DNA of 64,000 bases from Anaspis maculata (taxonomy: Eukaryota; Arthropoda; Insecta; Coleoptera; Scraptiidae), in NCBI GenBank assembly GCA_949128115.1, contig OX421961.1, positions 120,717,050 to 120,781,049 on the forward strand, written 5' to 3'. The notes under the pieces are model-generated. The model saw only the letters and a list, made by a program, of their open reading frames with translations, was not told where the DNA came from and did no database searches. Positions 44,546 to 57,500 of this stretch are shown piece after piece. Position 1 is the first letter of the stretch, and each line of letters starts with the position of its first letter. The translations under genes were made by a program, and so were the position numbers.

Positions 44546-46363
44546 ACTTATTCTTATAAAGTTGTTGTAAATAAATCATAAATCTTCTTCACTTGTTTTT
44601 TATATCATTTACTCGAGTTTCGGCTAGTTATATATATAAAGCCATTTTCAAAACTGATGTGACATAGCATAGAACTTTATGTCCGAGTTTATGTCTAAGT
44701 AATGATGTAACAATTGAAACAACCGAATGTTGAATTGGCTTTCCAGACATGTAAAACACATTGAAATCCGCCCATTGCTGTCCACGTTACACCCCTGAAC
44801 TGACACTATGCAAATTGTTACGTAAAATCCTGAAATAAATTTTGAGTAATTTTCACTGCGTTTTTGCAGCCGCTGTATCTCAAAGACTATTGACCACAAA
44901 GTCATGAATTTAGTACTGATCTCTTGAGAATTTAACAGGCTACATTCGCTCCGCTGGTAGTTGTGTTCTAAAGGTAATAGTTTAAAAGTTATTCAGAAAA
45001 AATCGAAAATTTTCAAGGATAGCGCTCTTTTATTGAAGTGGAACTTCTATTCTCGCGCCTAGATCACAACACACCACTAACGCAGAACCACACATGGGAG
45101 TGAAATTGCTTCATAGCCTCAGTGGTTGTAACGAACGCCTGTAACGATGTGCTGTAACGTTGTCTTGTCTGACCTTGGGGTGACCAGCGTCGTCCCAGGA
45201 AATGAAAGAATAAGCTGTTGCAGCGTTCGCCGCGTTCGGTTCTATTTTTTACTAATCGCCGACACTGGACTGCTCTTCGTGTTGTCGTACTGTTGGCCCG
45301 ACAAGAATGGCTCTTGACTTGGCTTGAATAGATTCGAGCGAATGTGATTTATTATAGGGATAGGGAGGTATATTCAGGTCCGGGCCTAGCAGGCGTGCAG
45401 TGCGTTCCGGCGCGTAGGCGGCAAGTCATAGGGGCGGTAATATAATAATCAAGTTGAATTTCGAAGGATTCTTTTCATTCCCGCATTTGGTGGGGCTCTC
45501 CACTGCCGAGCGTAGCGATAGAAGAAATAAAAGAAGTCTAATCGTGAAAAAATCATGTCGAAAGTAGGTACTTTTCCCTTTGAGTGACTAATAATAATAA
45601 TAATAAGATTGATAATAAGAAAAACAAGATGATACAAACCGTGAGAGAGCGGAGCGGGAGTACGAAAAGAACACCTCTTCGAACGTTGTTTGCTGATTGA
45701 TTCATATCTATAGAAGTTTCACTTCTTCCGAGGGTGGCTATGGTCACGCACTCACGTTTTTTGGTCCTAAAAGAGAATCCAAGCCTTAGAATTCCCGGGA
45801 ATTTCAGTATGTTATGCTACGTTAAATTTTGCATCGATCCACCAAATTTCGTCAACTTCCGAATTTATTTCCGGTTTGACTCGATTTTTGCTTAATGTGA
45901 CTGGACTAATAGGCCTTTTTATTCCTATATTTGCCGCGTAGCATATGTCATGTCCAAAATGACACAAAAAAATGATTGTTCTGTGCGCATCTTCAACTTC
46001 GAGGCACCTTCTTGTACCTACCTTGGGATGGCTAAAGGTACAAATCATTGTACCTTGGGCCATTACCGTTACAAAAGAGTTCAAGTTATTGATTCATGAC
46101 ACAATTATCAATCATATCGATTGGTATCAGCCAAGAAACTACTGTTAAATGAGGTGCTCAAAAATGCTCACTTCTTGGCGTGCCATTCTTTGCACGGTGG
46201 TCTCACAAACATTTTGACTCGGTGAATGAAACCAGAGAATGCCGTTTACTTTGAAATGACACCAAACTTGGCGGTTTATTCGTTGTGGGGATGAAGAATT
46301 GAGAAAAACTGTTTTTTCCGATCCGTCATAAGAATTAATTTTTTTCAGTGTGAAGAACTGTTG
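44546..46363. other. No gene seen
   Basis: 45845-46060 is a relative of 21790-22090 (GTCAACTTCCGAATTT, TTTCCGGTTTGAC). A (TAA)n run lies at 45590. The open frames here are short and resemble nothing known to me. Confidence 0.4.
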
Positions 46364-46371
46364 GGACATGG

Positions 46372-47784
46372 CACGGATTTCTGAATATAGAGCTGGATAG
46401 CTAATCACAATATACCCCCACCACAATTTTTGTCAAACGCGTGTTGGCCGCCATACTGTGCTAATTTTTAGTTACTTTAATGCTTGTGGGTTGGCAAAGC
46501 TGCGAATAATTGTCATCCCTGAGTGTCACTTTGATTGCCAAATGTCAATCTATTGTAATTTTTTGACGTTTTTCTTGTTTATCCGTTTCTTTGTGCGAAG
46601 TTTTCTCGACGTTTTTCAGTGATTTGTTGAAGAAAAAGACTTGATGTCGTCCTGTTTTGTGCCTAGTTGCAAAAATAGCGACAAACAAAACAAAACCGGC
46701 ATAACCTATCATGTGTAAGTTCGATGTTTTTATCCGATTTTTCATTTATTACAAAAGAATTATTTTAGGTTTCCGAAACGATCAAAGTGGAGTGGCTCCA
46801 GGCCATCAGTAGGGATCAACAAACATTTATTCAGCAGCGTAACAATGAGAGCGTGTTTGTTCAGATCATTTCTTGGATGAAGCCTTCGAGCGAATTGGAT
46901 TGCTCAAGAAACTGAAACCCAATGTAATTCCTTCACTTGATTTGCCTACCCTGAGACCACGGTATACCTGAGACCCATTCCAGTATCTTCAGAAAGCAGT
47001 CAAGCTATCCAGGAAGCTCCAACAACCACAAGCCAAGTTATGCCGGAATCATTACCAGATCAAGCTATGCCGAAAGCATCAACAAGCCAAGCTATGTCGG
47101 AATTATTATTAAGCACAAATAAACAATTATGTTATACTTCAATAATTGTTTTCATTTTATTTTTGTGATATAAATCAGGTTCGTGTTTGTGTTGTTTTGT
47201 AGCGTTTTAAAATCACTAGAACCGATCCAGTTCGGCTCTAAAATCAGGGGATCCGATAGGTTCTCGAAAATCCTTGCCCAATCAGTGATAGCGATTTTCG
47301 AGCTGAACTGGCTCCGTTCTGGCCAGTCGAAAACGCCATTAGTTTTTTGCTTGAGCTTCTACGTTCTGTCTTCGAAACAATTCATCAAATACCTTACGTT
47401 TCCAACATGTATGTAGTTAACTATTCCGAAATAAAATGAGTTGCAATTTGTAATAAACAACATCAATGAAATCATAACCACTAACCAATAATTAAAAAAT
47501 GAATAATAGGAAGATTCAAGAACCAAGAATCATTCTACGAAACAAAAGTACAAGCATCTTAGCTTTCTCCCTGTAGGACTCGTCGAGTTTCAGGTAATTA
47601 TTATTTCACAGTTAATATTTGAAACAAATGTAAACACCAATGCACAAAAGACGGCGGTTTATATTTTGAATCCGATTTGTTGCCCGTCAGCCAATAACAT
47701 TTTAGCACAGTATGGCGGCCAGCTGGGTTCGGACAACACGCATGTGTTGTATTAGCTATCCAGCTCTATATTCAGAAATCCGTG
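46372..47784. mobile_element. P-like (or hAT-like) 1.4-kb TIR element with THAP remnant, 8-bp TSD
   Basis: The ends CACGGATTTCTGAATATAGA and its inverse form TIRs with homology extending about 90 bp inward (both contain AGCTGGATAGCTAAT and GGCCGCCATACTGTGCTAA). They are flanked by a perfect 8-bp duplication GGACATGG (46364-46371 and 47785-47792). An 8-bp TSD, CA-type ends and an internal THAP exon together fit the P superfamily; hAT also makes 8-bp TSDs. No transposase core remains. Confidence 0.75.
46644..46970 (+). pseudogene. THAP-domain gene remnant inside a P-like element
   Basis: The ATG at 46644 opens MSSCFVPSCKNSDKQNKTG, the start of a C2CH THAP zinc finger (C-x4-C). A short intron with GTAAGT donor (46714) and TTTTAG acceptor (46769) joins HV to FPKR, where THAP domains have their conserved HxFPK. 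Then come W-L-Q-A-I, the metal-binding C-S-D-H-F and the closing L-K-P-N-V-I-P-S-L, but these lie in shifted frames. One shift precedes the WLQ segment (in an A run) and one precedes CSDHF. A stop follows 20 codons later. THAP domains are sequence-specific DNA-binding modules found in P-element transposases and in host genes derived from them. No transposase catalytic region follows. Downstream DNA to about 47115 has an imperfect SQAMPE-like repeat in one frame. Confidence 0.65.
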
Positions 47785-47879
47785 GGACATGGTAACAAAT
47801 ATTCTCAATGTGTAGGTTAGAGTCGTTTGATGACATCCAAGTAAAAATTACGTGGTGGTATGGTGATTTGGTGGGAAGC

Positions 47880-48010
47880 CTCGCACCTTCAACTTTCAAG
47901 GCCCCCCCCAGGCCCCCTCCGCATCGAGTGCACCGATGTCTCCAACTCTTGAAATTAAGGTATGGGGATCCCCAATCGAACCCCAAAAGCGCATTGCTTA
48001 AGCTCAAAAT
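47880..48010 (-). repeat. Possible tRNA-derived SINE piece
   Basis: Minus strand has GGGTTCGATTGGGGATCC, close to a B box, with TTAAGCAATGCG upstream. No acceptable cloverleaf. Weak call. Confidence 0.25.
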
Positions 48011-48073
48011 GCATAGTTCGAGTTTTTTTGGCGCTTAACCACCGTACTATAATATTCAATTACCTACCTATAG

Positions 48074-48438
48074 TACCGAGCGTTCATAAATTAAATGGGT
48101 CAAGGGTGCCTGTGACTTTGAAAACATCTGTCGGAACTAGCATCGTTCATTTATGATGTCTGTAATTTTTTGGTTATCGTAATTTGTCAAACCAGTCGCA
48201 GTTTACGTTTTCGGAACATTTTAAATGTGATTTTACGGCAGGGCACAAAACCTACATGATCGAGGAGTATTTTCGAACTTGAAGTATTCTCGTAAACTTA
48301 GGCAGATCAGAGATCAATAATATGGGACGTAACTTGTCAAAGTTTGACAAATTTAATACAAAAGGATTACGCTAGTTACGACAGACGTTTTTGAATTCAC
48401 AGGCACCTTTGACCCATTTAATTAATGAACTCTCGGTA
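48074..48438. mobile_element. TIR MITE, 365 bp
   Basis: TACCGAGCGTTCATAAATTA and (inverted) TACCGAGAGTTCATTAATTA, with inverted homology continuing about 65 bp (AAATGGGTCAAGGGTGCCTGTGA). Confidence 0.8.
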
Positions 48439-48459
48439 TATTGGCAATAGAAACAAAAG

Positions 48460-50810
48460 GTGCTTTGCTGGAATTAATTCAAACAAAAACGATTTTTTTA
48501 CCATGGCAAGCTTACAGTCCCTTCTTCAACATGTCAAAAGTCCTCAACTCTGGGACTGCACAGTGGGCCAAGTGCCGTAAAAAGTGGCCTAAAGTCGAGC
48601 AAGGTCATTTTGATATTTCGGTCCAAATTTTTGCTATTATTTAGAAAAATAGTTGATTTATAAGTTACCAAGGTCTTGAGATTCCAAGGTAATTCATAAC
48701 TTTTGTGTGATGCCTCAAACATAGGACTTTAAAATAGCTCTACTGATAACACTTTCATAGCATTTTGTGACTGAAGTGCTATTACCGACTGTGCTTTTCA
48801 GAGTCCAGATAGCATTCTGTAAATTTTACCATAGCTCACGTGAAGTTTTTTTAAACTAAATCATACTTCACACAGGATATATGTTCACTTGTTTCAGAAT
48901 TATAGATTTTTTCAAATGGCGATGCTCGGATAATTTGTTTTCAAAGAGTTCCATTTTTGCAGTGACTTACAAAAAATGTTCCACCTTGCTCCAGCCTACA
49001 ACTTCTTTCGCAAAAACCTACACCTTTTTCAAGTTGATTTCAAAAGAAATTGTATGCGTCCACGTGCGTCCCCGTGATTAACAATTTTTTTTCAAATATA
49101 ATGTATAAAGAGACAAAAATTCAAAATTTCTGGAGAACGCTGATTTTCACTGGACTGATGCGGAATCGTGTTAAGATTTTCAACAAGACATTATTTCAAT
49201 GATATTGGAAGAGCAGGGTTGTTTCTAGGGGTGTTTTACATGAAAAGTGAAAAGTTCTGTTTTTTCGTTACGAACATGTTTTCTAATTTGAATTCTATCA
49301 TCACTAAAAACTTGGAGTCAGAATTTTTTTCAATATTTTTTCCATAATCACCTCAATATTCTGGGACGATTTGATGAATTTCAAGTTTTTCTCTCGCTAT
49401 TTTTCTTTTCAACCCTTATATCTCACCCCCAAAGGTCAATGAATTTTATTCAATATTTTTCCCTTGATCGCCTTGATATCCTGAGAAAATTCGCTGAACT
49501 GGAAATTTTTCTGTTATTCTTTTGTTTTTTTCAACCCCAAACCCCAATTTCACCCCCGAGCACAATTGCAATTTTTTCAATATTTTTTCTATAATGACCT
49601 CAATATTCTAAGACGATCTGGTGAGTTTCAGACTTTTGGCCGCCGACAACTGATTTGGTCCCACTGTGGACTGCCACAAATCAGTATGCAGGGTGAAAGT
49701 TTATTATTTTTCTTTACTTTCTTTTTTCCTTGAAAAACAATTGACCGAAGATAACGGTTTTAGGCTAGCTTGATAGGCCATATAGTCTGTCAATAAACAT
49801 ATAAAAAATATGCCACCCAGCAACTGCTGCGTATCAAGTGACAGGGTGAAAAGTATTTTCCATCTTCAATTTTTTTTCTTGGTGGAACTGATCTAGATTG
49901 AGGCCAGTTACAGTTCTTTTGCAAGCTTATAATGTCATACTGAACATATAAAAAGGACATATCTGTGCATTTACTGCTTTACAATTTACAGGGTGAAAAG
50001 TCATTTTCACGTTTCAATTTTTTTCTTGATGAAATCGGCTCACACAACAATTGCGACTGGTTCTTCTGTAAATTGGGGGTTTCTAGTCAAACATATCAAA
50101 ATAATACATTTCTGCTACAGCTACGTTTTTATTAACAAATTTAAATGTTTGATTGCGTTCCAAGGTTTTTTGAATTTTTGATGCAACAAGTATACCCAAA
50201 TGTACCCAAACATTCAAATTTGTAAAAAAAATGTAGCTGTAGCAGAAATGTATTTACATTGATACGCATTGATATGTTTGTCTAGAAACTTCAAGTTTAC
50301 AGATGGATCAGTCGCAATTGTTGTGTGAGCCAATTTCACCAAGAAAAAATTGAAACGTGAAAATAACTTTGCACCCTGTAAATTGAAAAGCAGTAGTTGC
50401 AGCAGTAGTTTTTTTCCTTCCCATATGTTCAGTATGGCATTATAAGCTTGGAAAAGAACTGGAATTGGCTTCAATCTAGATCAGTTCCACCAAGAAAAAA
50501 ATTAAAGATGAAAAATAGTTTTCACCCTGTAACTTGATACACAATAGTTGCTGGGTGGTATATTTTTTATATGTTTATTGGAAGACTATGGTCTAACAAA
50601 CTAGCCTGAAACCGTTTTTTTTTTCAGTCATCAGTTTTCCAAGAAAGAAAGGAAGTAAAGACAAATAATAAACTTTCACCCGCCTGTGTACTAATTTGTA
50701 GCAGTCCCAGAGTTAAGGACTTTTGATATGTTGCAGAGGGAGCATGGTACCATGGTAAAAAAATCGTTTTTGTTTGAATTAATTCCAGCAGATATTCTAT
50801 TTCCAATATA
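48460..50810. mobile_element. Large foldback element, about 2.35 kb
   Basis: Outer arms 48468-48565 and 50695-50805 pair (GGAATTAATTCAAACAAAAA, ACCATGG, AGTCCxxAACTCTGGGACTG). Inner arms 49740-50170 and 50210-50625 pair around about 50190, carrying several CAGGGTGAAAAGT motifs. The left side has an unpaired 48600-49700 insert of AT-rich DNA with three copies of TTTTTTCAATATTTTTTCxATAATxACCTCAATATTCT-like phrases. No coding capacity. Confidence 0.75.
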
Positions 50811-50989
50811 CTACTACTTTGAAGCTTCCTACGCTACGACTAAGAAACAAGCAATAAACTTTTTGTGTTTGCAAGACCATAGAAGTGTTTGGTCGCCCGA
50901 AACAAATCCTTCTCAAGATGTTGAGAAGTGGAAGACATATCGAGTGCATGATTTCCATTATCAAGAGACCTGAGACTGATAGAATTATG

Positions 50990-51540
50990 CGACAATTTCG
51001 ATTCTAGATACCGTCGGAATTGGTTTAACATGAAGGAAAAGTCTGATATGTTCCTTGTTTTTTTGTTTTTAATTAAAATATTTACCTAGTTGCTAATTCG
51101 ATTTGACTGCAGAGGATTAAAAATCAAACTATACCGAACATACTTGTTGCTTGACTGCTATTTTGAGTCCATTAGCGGCACAAAACAAATTTTTGTCCTC
51201 TTCTCGTTCTTCCACACTTGCGGAATGCTCCCGTGCTCCCGAGGTTGTCTGCCACTCTAAACTCGTTGGAGCCAACTCTGGAATTGTCAAGTTGAATCTC
51301 AAGAACGTAAATCCAGATCCAGAATGAGTTATTTTTGATCAGAAAATGCTGGTTTAGGCATTTTTTGGCACTAATCCACCGGACCTGCGCCTCCCTGAAA
51401 AATTTCACAGATCAACTATTTACTAGGATGGCAAAATCAAAGTAGAAATAGAGGGCCTGTGGATTTATTCCAAAACTATAGACAAAAAATGCATAAGAAT
51501 AAGAACTGTTGCTAATAATAGTAATTGTTGATTAATAATC
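50990..51540. other. 3' flank of the CRAL-TRIO gene
   Basis: The gene's 3' UTR lies on the minus strand below 51541; no clean AATAAA close to the stop. An open frame at 51172-51408 (minus) is listed under rejected items. Confidence 0.4.
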
Positions 51541-54500
51541 TTAATCCAAATTCATTTTTTTGAACGTTCCGTCAAGTCCAAAGCTTTCACCAGTGTTGAT
51601 CGTTCGTCCACCAATCCGCAAGTTTTCATCCGAAGCATAATTGGCACTCTCACATAAAATCTTTCTATGGTTTTCGATCTCCATCCCTAATTTTTCTAAA
51701 AAACCAAAAGTATGTTTATTACATCACTCATCAGTTCGAGGGGTAAACAGCAGAGAAATTCTGGTGTAGGTACGTACATTACGGAAGATGGAAGTCAGTG
51801 AAGTCTTCTGAAAATTAGGTGAGACTCATTAGGTTGTAGGTATAGGTAGTTAATGGAAGGCGATAGTGGTAAGCGGAAGTCAATGTAAAGCAGTGGAAGT
51901 CAGTGGAAATCACTGGTAAGTCAAATGGAAGTATGGTGTATACCGACAAACTTTTCATTTATTCAGTTTACCCCTCGCATTAACCCAAAGAAGGAATCCA
52001 AACCTATAACATCAGACAGTTTGCAAGCAGTGCCACCATATTCTTCGGGAAGATACTCCTGCGGTAGAGATTCATAAAGCGATGCCAGATCGCCATGAAC
52101 TTTGAACTGAAAACAAAAACGAGAAAAATGGAAGCAATTATTAGGTAGGTACTAGGTACATATCAATCAATGTACATATTATAGGTATAATAGAGGTAGA
52201 TAGGTAGGTACTTAAGTATGTGATCAGTTCTTAATTGAGTACAGATTGTGAATAATTAAAAATGAGATTGAAAATATTTACTCGCTGAAGGATTTTGCCT
52301 GACAGCATTTTTTTCGTTACACTGACGAGGAGGTGGAATGAAGGGTTGACATTGATGAAATCCATTGATATCATCGGTATCCCATACCCTTTCTGAAACA
52401 AAATCAACAAACATTTAAAAAAATGCATGACTGCATGACCATGGTCCCGGAGAAGATATTTGCGTGCCAGGAAGGATTTCACATGAAATGATCTTTTTTT
52501 TTACCATTTTATTTCTTCTCATGATTGTGTTTGTTTTCTAATTTTGAACTTTCTGTTCATAAAAATGCCGAAGGCTACAAGTAGGTAGGTACTTTGGTTT
52601 CAGCCTGTTGAAATTTTCAAAATTGAAAAAAAAATCAAATTTTGAAAAAAAAATTGGAAATTCCCGAAGGAGACCTGAATGGTAAATTTCTGTCAAGGAA
52701 TAAGCCCACTGCGATTGATTCCGCAACGTCTTATTTCACCAATTCAACTCCATCCTTAAGGGGGTTTCTGATGCGACTAAAAAAGTTGTTGGCGGGAATC
52801 GGTTATATTCTTTTTTTTTCTTCAAGTAGACACTCCTCCAACGAGAAAATGTACGGGCAATGTTATCAAATTTTGAAAGATTCCAAAACATCAAAAAAAA
52901 ATTATTTTGATTTTTGAAAATTCAAAAACTAGATAGCAACGCACATACGCCTTTCTTCAAGAAAGTCGCATGCCAGATTTCAATTTCTTGTTTTCAAAAA
53001 AAGTACCAGAAATGATTTCTACCAATTCACTTTTCATGTCTACGAGAAATCATTTTTGGTACCTTTTTTTTGTAAATGGAAAGTTCAAATTTGGCATGCG
53101 ACTTTCCTCAAGAAAGATGTATGTGCCTTGCTATCTAGTGTTCAAATTTCCAAAAATCAAAATCAAAAATTTTCAACTTTTTTGGAAATTTTGAAAATTT
53201 GACAGCATTGCCCGTACATTTTCTTTTTGGAGGAGTTTCCACTTGAAGAACAAAAACAATGAAACCTATTCCCGTCAACAACTTTTTTAGTCGCATCAGA
53301 AACCCCTGATGACGGCGCAGCTGACTAAGCTTCGGTCTTGTTCTCCTGCTCCTTCCTACACCATACCTCCTCCGATTGCCCCCGTGTCAGGCACCTCTTA
53401 CAATAGTTAGCTGGCCCATTTTCAAGCGCCTATTGATATCCATCTTTTTCAAATGATCGAAACTGTAGTTTTCCATGTCGACTACCACCCTTACTGAGGC
53501 CGTCTTGTCGTACATATTCATCATTTCCAAAGTGGCGACAGCCGACTGGATAAAATGATCTGTTGTGTAATGTGTTGCATCGGGAGTCCTAAGTTTGAGT
53601 AAGAAAATCCTTTCGTTCAGCGGTCCTAATTTTGGCAGGGGGGCCATAATCCTGCAACATTTTTGTTTCTTCATGTATTTTGGTCCATCTCTACTTGGTT
53701 TTCTAATAATACATTTCACAATAAAGCGTCAAGTAAATCCAAAGTACAAGGTACTAAACTGATCGTCTTGAGATTAAGGTTACAACTTCTATCGTCTGTC
53801 GATTGACGTTTTCTATAACCACATGATGGCGCCCCAGTCGCCCCACACACGGAAGTTGTAAAGTGAATTCTTGGAATCTTGACTATAATGAATTTTCTAG
53901 CCTAAACTATTTTCGCCTTACACAAGATGTTTGAAGTCTTGAAGTATAAAGTTGAACTGATTATGGAGGATCATGGAAAAATGTTCAAACAGTATTTTTT
54001 TTTTGAAAAATTAATCTCCGACAAAAATATTTGGTTTCGAAATTCTTCAAGAATAATGATAATTACTCCACACTACACTCAATAGACCCTTTTAGGAAAC
54101 AAAGTGTCATTCCAATGATGTTTCATTCATTTATATGTTTTTCCTCGTTTGATAAGTTTGATTTATATGGTGTTAGCGGCATAAATTTTGAATAGTTGTC
54201 AAAAGGATGTGCTAGATCGTGCTGTCAAACGGGGAGAAGAGGGGCCGCATCCATTCAAGTGACCAACATGTGACCAATGAGACCTTGGCAGCTGAAAAAG
54301 CTGCAGCATTTGATGCTTAATGTAAACAATTAGGAATAAACAATAATAACAATAAATGAACTCGAATAACAAATCGTCTTTTTAAACCTCACTGATGGCG
54401 CTGAAAGCACCTATTGGCTATGTGCATGACCTCGGGCGACAACGCGTAGGACATACAGAGCAAGAGCCTATGATGATTAAAATAAGAAATTCTTGTTGGA

Positions 54501-57500
54501 CCTTTTTGACAGCAGCTGGCTCTGACGTGGTTGCACGGTTACTTGTTTTGACATTTATTTCAAGTAAATTTGTTTGTTATGATGGGCAACGCAAAATGGT
54601 CGACACTTTGGTTGATAGTTGACAAAATGATTACACCGAAAAGTGACGTTTTTTGCCGACACAAGCATCACCTAGTGGAATGTTTGCTAACTAAATCGAG
54701 TCCAACAAGAACTTCACATTCCACCGCGGCGCTACATATCATGCACGTATATAACGTATATGATATCAGTGTGTTTTTGACTTTACAGGTACTTATACTT
54801 ACGTCATGTTTTCCGAAGGTTTGATGTAATGTTCAGTGTCAAAGACCGTGTAGAATTCCTTGTTGAGTGTTTTCAAAGTGAAATACTTTTCTATCCTGTC
54901 CTTAGCCCTCTCCACGCTGAATTTATTCGAAATCAACATTCTAGATGGAAAAGAATCATCTGGAATGAAAAAAATAAAATCTGTAGTAGTGGTTTCGACT
55001 GACAAAGATATTTCATCAACAGAACTACGTCTTCCTCAACAGCAGGCGTTGCTTTACAATGAAGAAAATCTGTTGTGGGTGACACAAAACCTCCCCGGCA
55101 GTCGAGCTGGCAGTATACAGAGACGTCAGTAAAAATTTTGATTTAAGCGTCCCTTCGGGAAGGCGGAAGGGAAAGCTTACTGAAAAATCAAAGAGAAAAT
55201 CGAGTCGAGCGACCACCCTGGAAGACCAACTTACGTATACACGTCAAAAAGCAATGTGGCTCATGGAGTTTCAAGGAGCTGCAGAACCTCATCCGTCATA
55301 ATATTCAGTTTATTCAGTCATAATATTCAGTTTCATAGGGAAAATGTTTTATAGGTTCTTCTTCAACTGGGAAACACTCAGGAAATTGAGAATAAAATTA
55401 TTGGAAAATGTTCAAAAAGTATCTACTGTTTAAAAAATAATTGGTAAAAATCGGTTTACGGGTTAAATACCTGGGGCAGAGTTCTAATCATTTGCACTTC
55501 AGGGCCGCAAACGACATGTGAAATGAGCCTCCAAGCCTATCAAAAATGCAGGTACCGAACCACTTGTGACGGCCAGACGGCACAAGAGTTCTGAAAACTG
55601 AAAAACGAGGGTTGGGCTCAACGGGGTTTTAAGAGACAGAAGAAGACACCAGGAGACCGATAGGGTTTCATTCAACCCAAGAAGACATAAGGGCGTTCGC
55701 TTTGGCCTCAAACGGTAAAAGCAAATCCAAAAGGCACACAAGATATCGGAAAGCTAAAAAACGACACAAGGGGCCCCATTACGGCTTTCAACGGCAGGAA
55801 GATACCATGGAGCCCTGGCACCAAACCACACAAAAGAGCTGCACGAAAAAGCTCAAGAGGTTACGCCAAAGGGGTGAGCATACTGGGGCTCCGAGAGCTA
55901 CAGAAAACACAACGGGTTTATCGGAGCCTCAAACGACACTTGAAGCCACAAAGGATCGGGGTCCACTGTTGCCTCAAACGGCACAAAAGACTTGAAAGAA
56001 GACACCGATATCTGCATCAGTCACCATGGTCAGGTCAATGCGATGATGTAACAAAACTCACAGGTTTGGTTGCTAAAGGGCCCCTACGTACGCAGGGGAA
56101 AGTTGCGTGCGTGAAGTTTGTAATTGAGACTACTGATTTTGATCCAGATCATACTAATGGTTTATTGATTTATGCATCACTACGCGAAGGAACGAGGTGT
56201 TATTGTATGGTAGGGTAGAATTTGTACATGATTTACGAGATCGTTTATAATGATGATAATAATAATATAATTTATTTCCAAACACATGTGAAATCCTAAT
56301 TAAGCACAGGAAATATACAAAAAAAGTTGTTGAAACATGTACACATATTAAAACAAGGACTTCTCACCAATGCATTATTTTTGGGAGTCTGGCAATAAAA
56401 AGTTAATGAGATCCGTGCACTGAGTCGAGGTACCAAAAAGCTAGCCCGCTCAAGGAGATCACTGCATCAGTCGATTTGATTATCATGCAACAATTTGAAA
56501 AGAAACTTAAGGATGGAGTTGAATTGGTTAAATAAGCGTTGCGGAATCAATCCCTGTGGGTTTATTCTTTGACAGAATCTCACCATTCATTAGGGTCTCT
56601 TTCGAAAGCTACAAGGATGTACTTTGGTTTGCGCTCATCGATATTTCTAAAATCCAAAAATCAAAGAAATTGTTTTTCGGTTTTGGAAATGCCAATGAGC
56701 TCAAACCAAAGTGCATCTTTGTAGCTTTCGAAAGAGACCTAAATGGTGAGATTCTGTCAAGGAATAAACCCACAGGGATCAACGCTTATTTTACCAATAC
56801 AGGGTGTTTACACTTGGGATAGAAAATTGAACAGCAGAAAGGGGAATGCTCTAAAAGTGCCAGAAAAATGTTGGAAAAAATCATGACATTTTTGAAATAT
56901 TCATTTTTGGAAAATGGAGGGTCAAATGGTGGTCCTTCGACTCCTTCTATTTTCGTTATTTTGAAAGAATTTAGTTGACTCTTTCCATCAGACCAAAAAG
57001 CAAATTTTTTTAAACTTTTGAATGTGTTTTGTTATTGATTACAAGTGAATAAAACTTTTACATACTAGTAGTTTTGCTTAGTGTACCTACAGGATGAGTC
57101 AAATAATCTTAAAAATTTATTTCTCATCGAAAATGCTCGTGTAAAGTCGAGTGAAAAGTTCTAGAGATCATGAAACTGATGTAGAGCAATAAATAACAGA
57201 AATAGTTTCCATATGAAATATTATGCATGCATTTTCGAAGAAAACTGGATTTTCATGATTTACAATTCACCTTGTATAGTAAATAAAATCACAAAACACA
57301 TTCAAAGGTTCAAAAATATTGGGTTCTGGTCAGATGATAAGAGTTCACTAAAATCTTTCAAAATAATGAATATAAAGGGGGTCGAGGACCCCCTTTCAAC
57401 CCTACATAATTTCAACAATGAAAACCCCAAATTTTTTTCAACATTTTTCTACCAAATCAAAGAGGCGTATTCTAGCATCCTGCTGAGTGACGAGGATATA

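Noticed and set aside
51172..51408. Minus-strand frame ending NLGSTGAFRKCG as an alternative last CRAL-TRIO exon
   Set aside because: Only a faint resemblance to the family's FG.xGSFRKL ending, no good acceptor seen, and the real last exon at 51541-51695 fits fully.
54395..54824. Plus-strand frames near CRAL-TRIO exon 2 as a gene
   Set aside because: Short, no domain, and they lie in the intron and opposite the coding exon.
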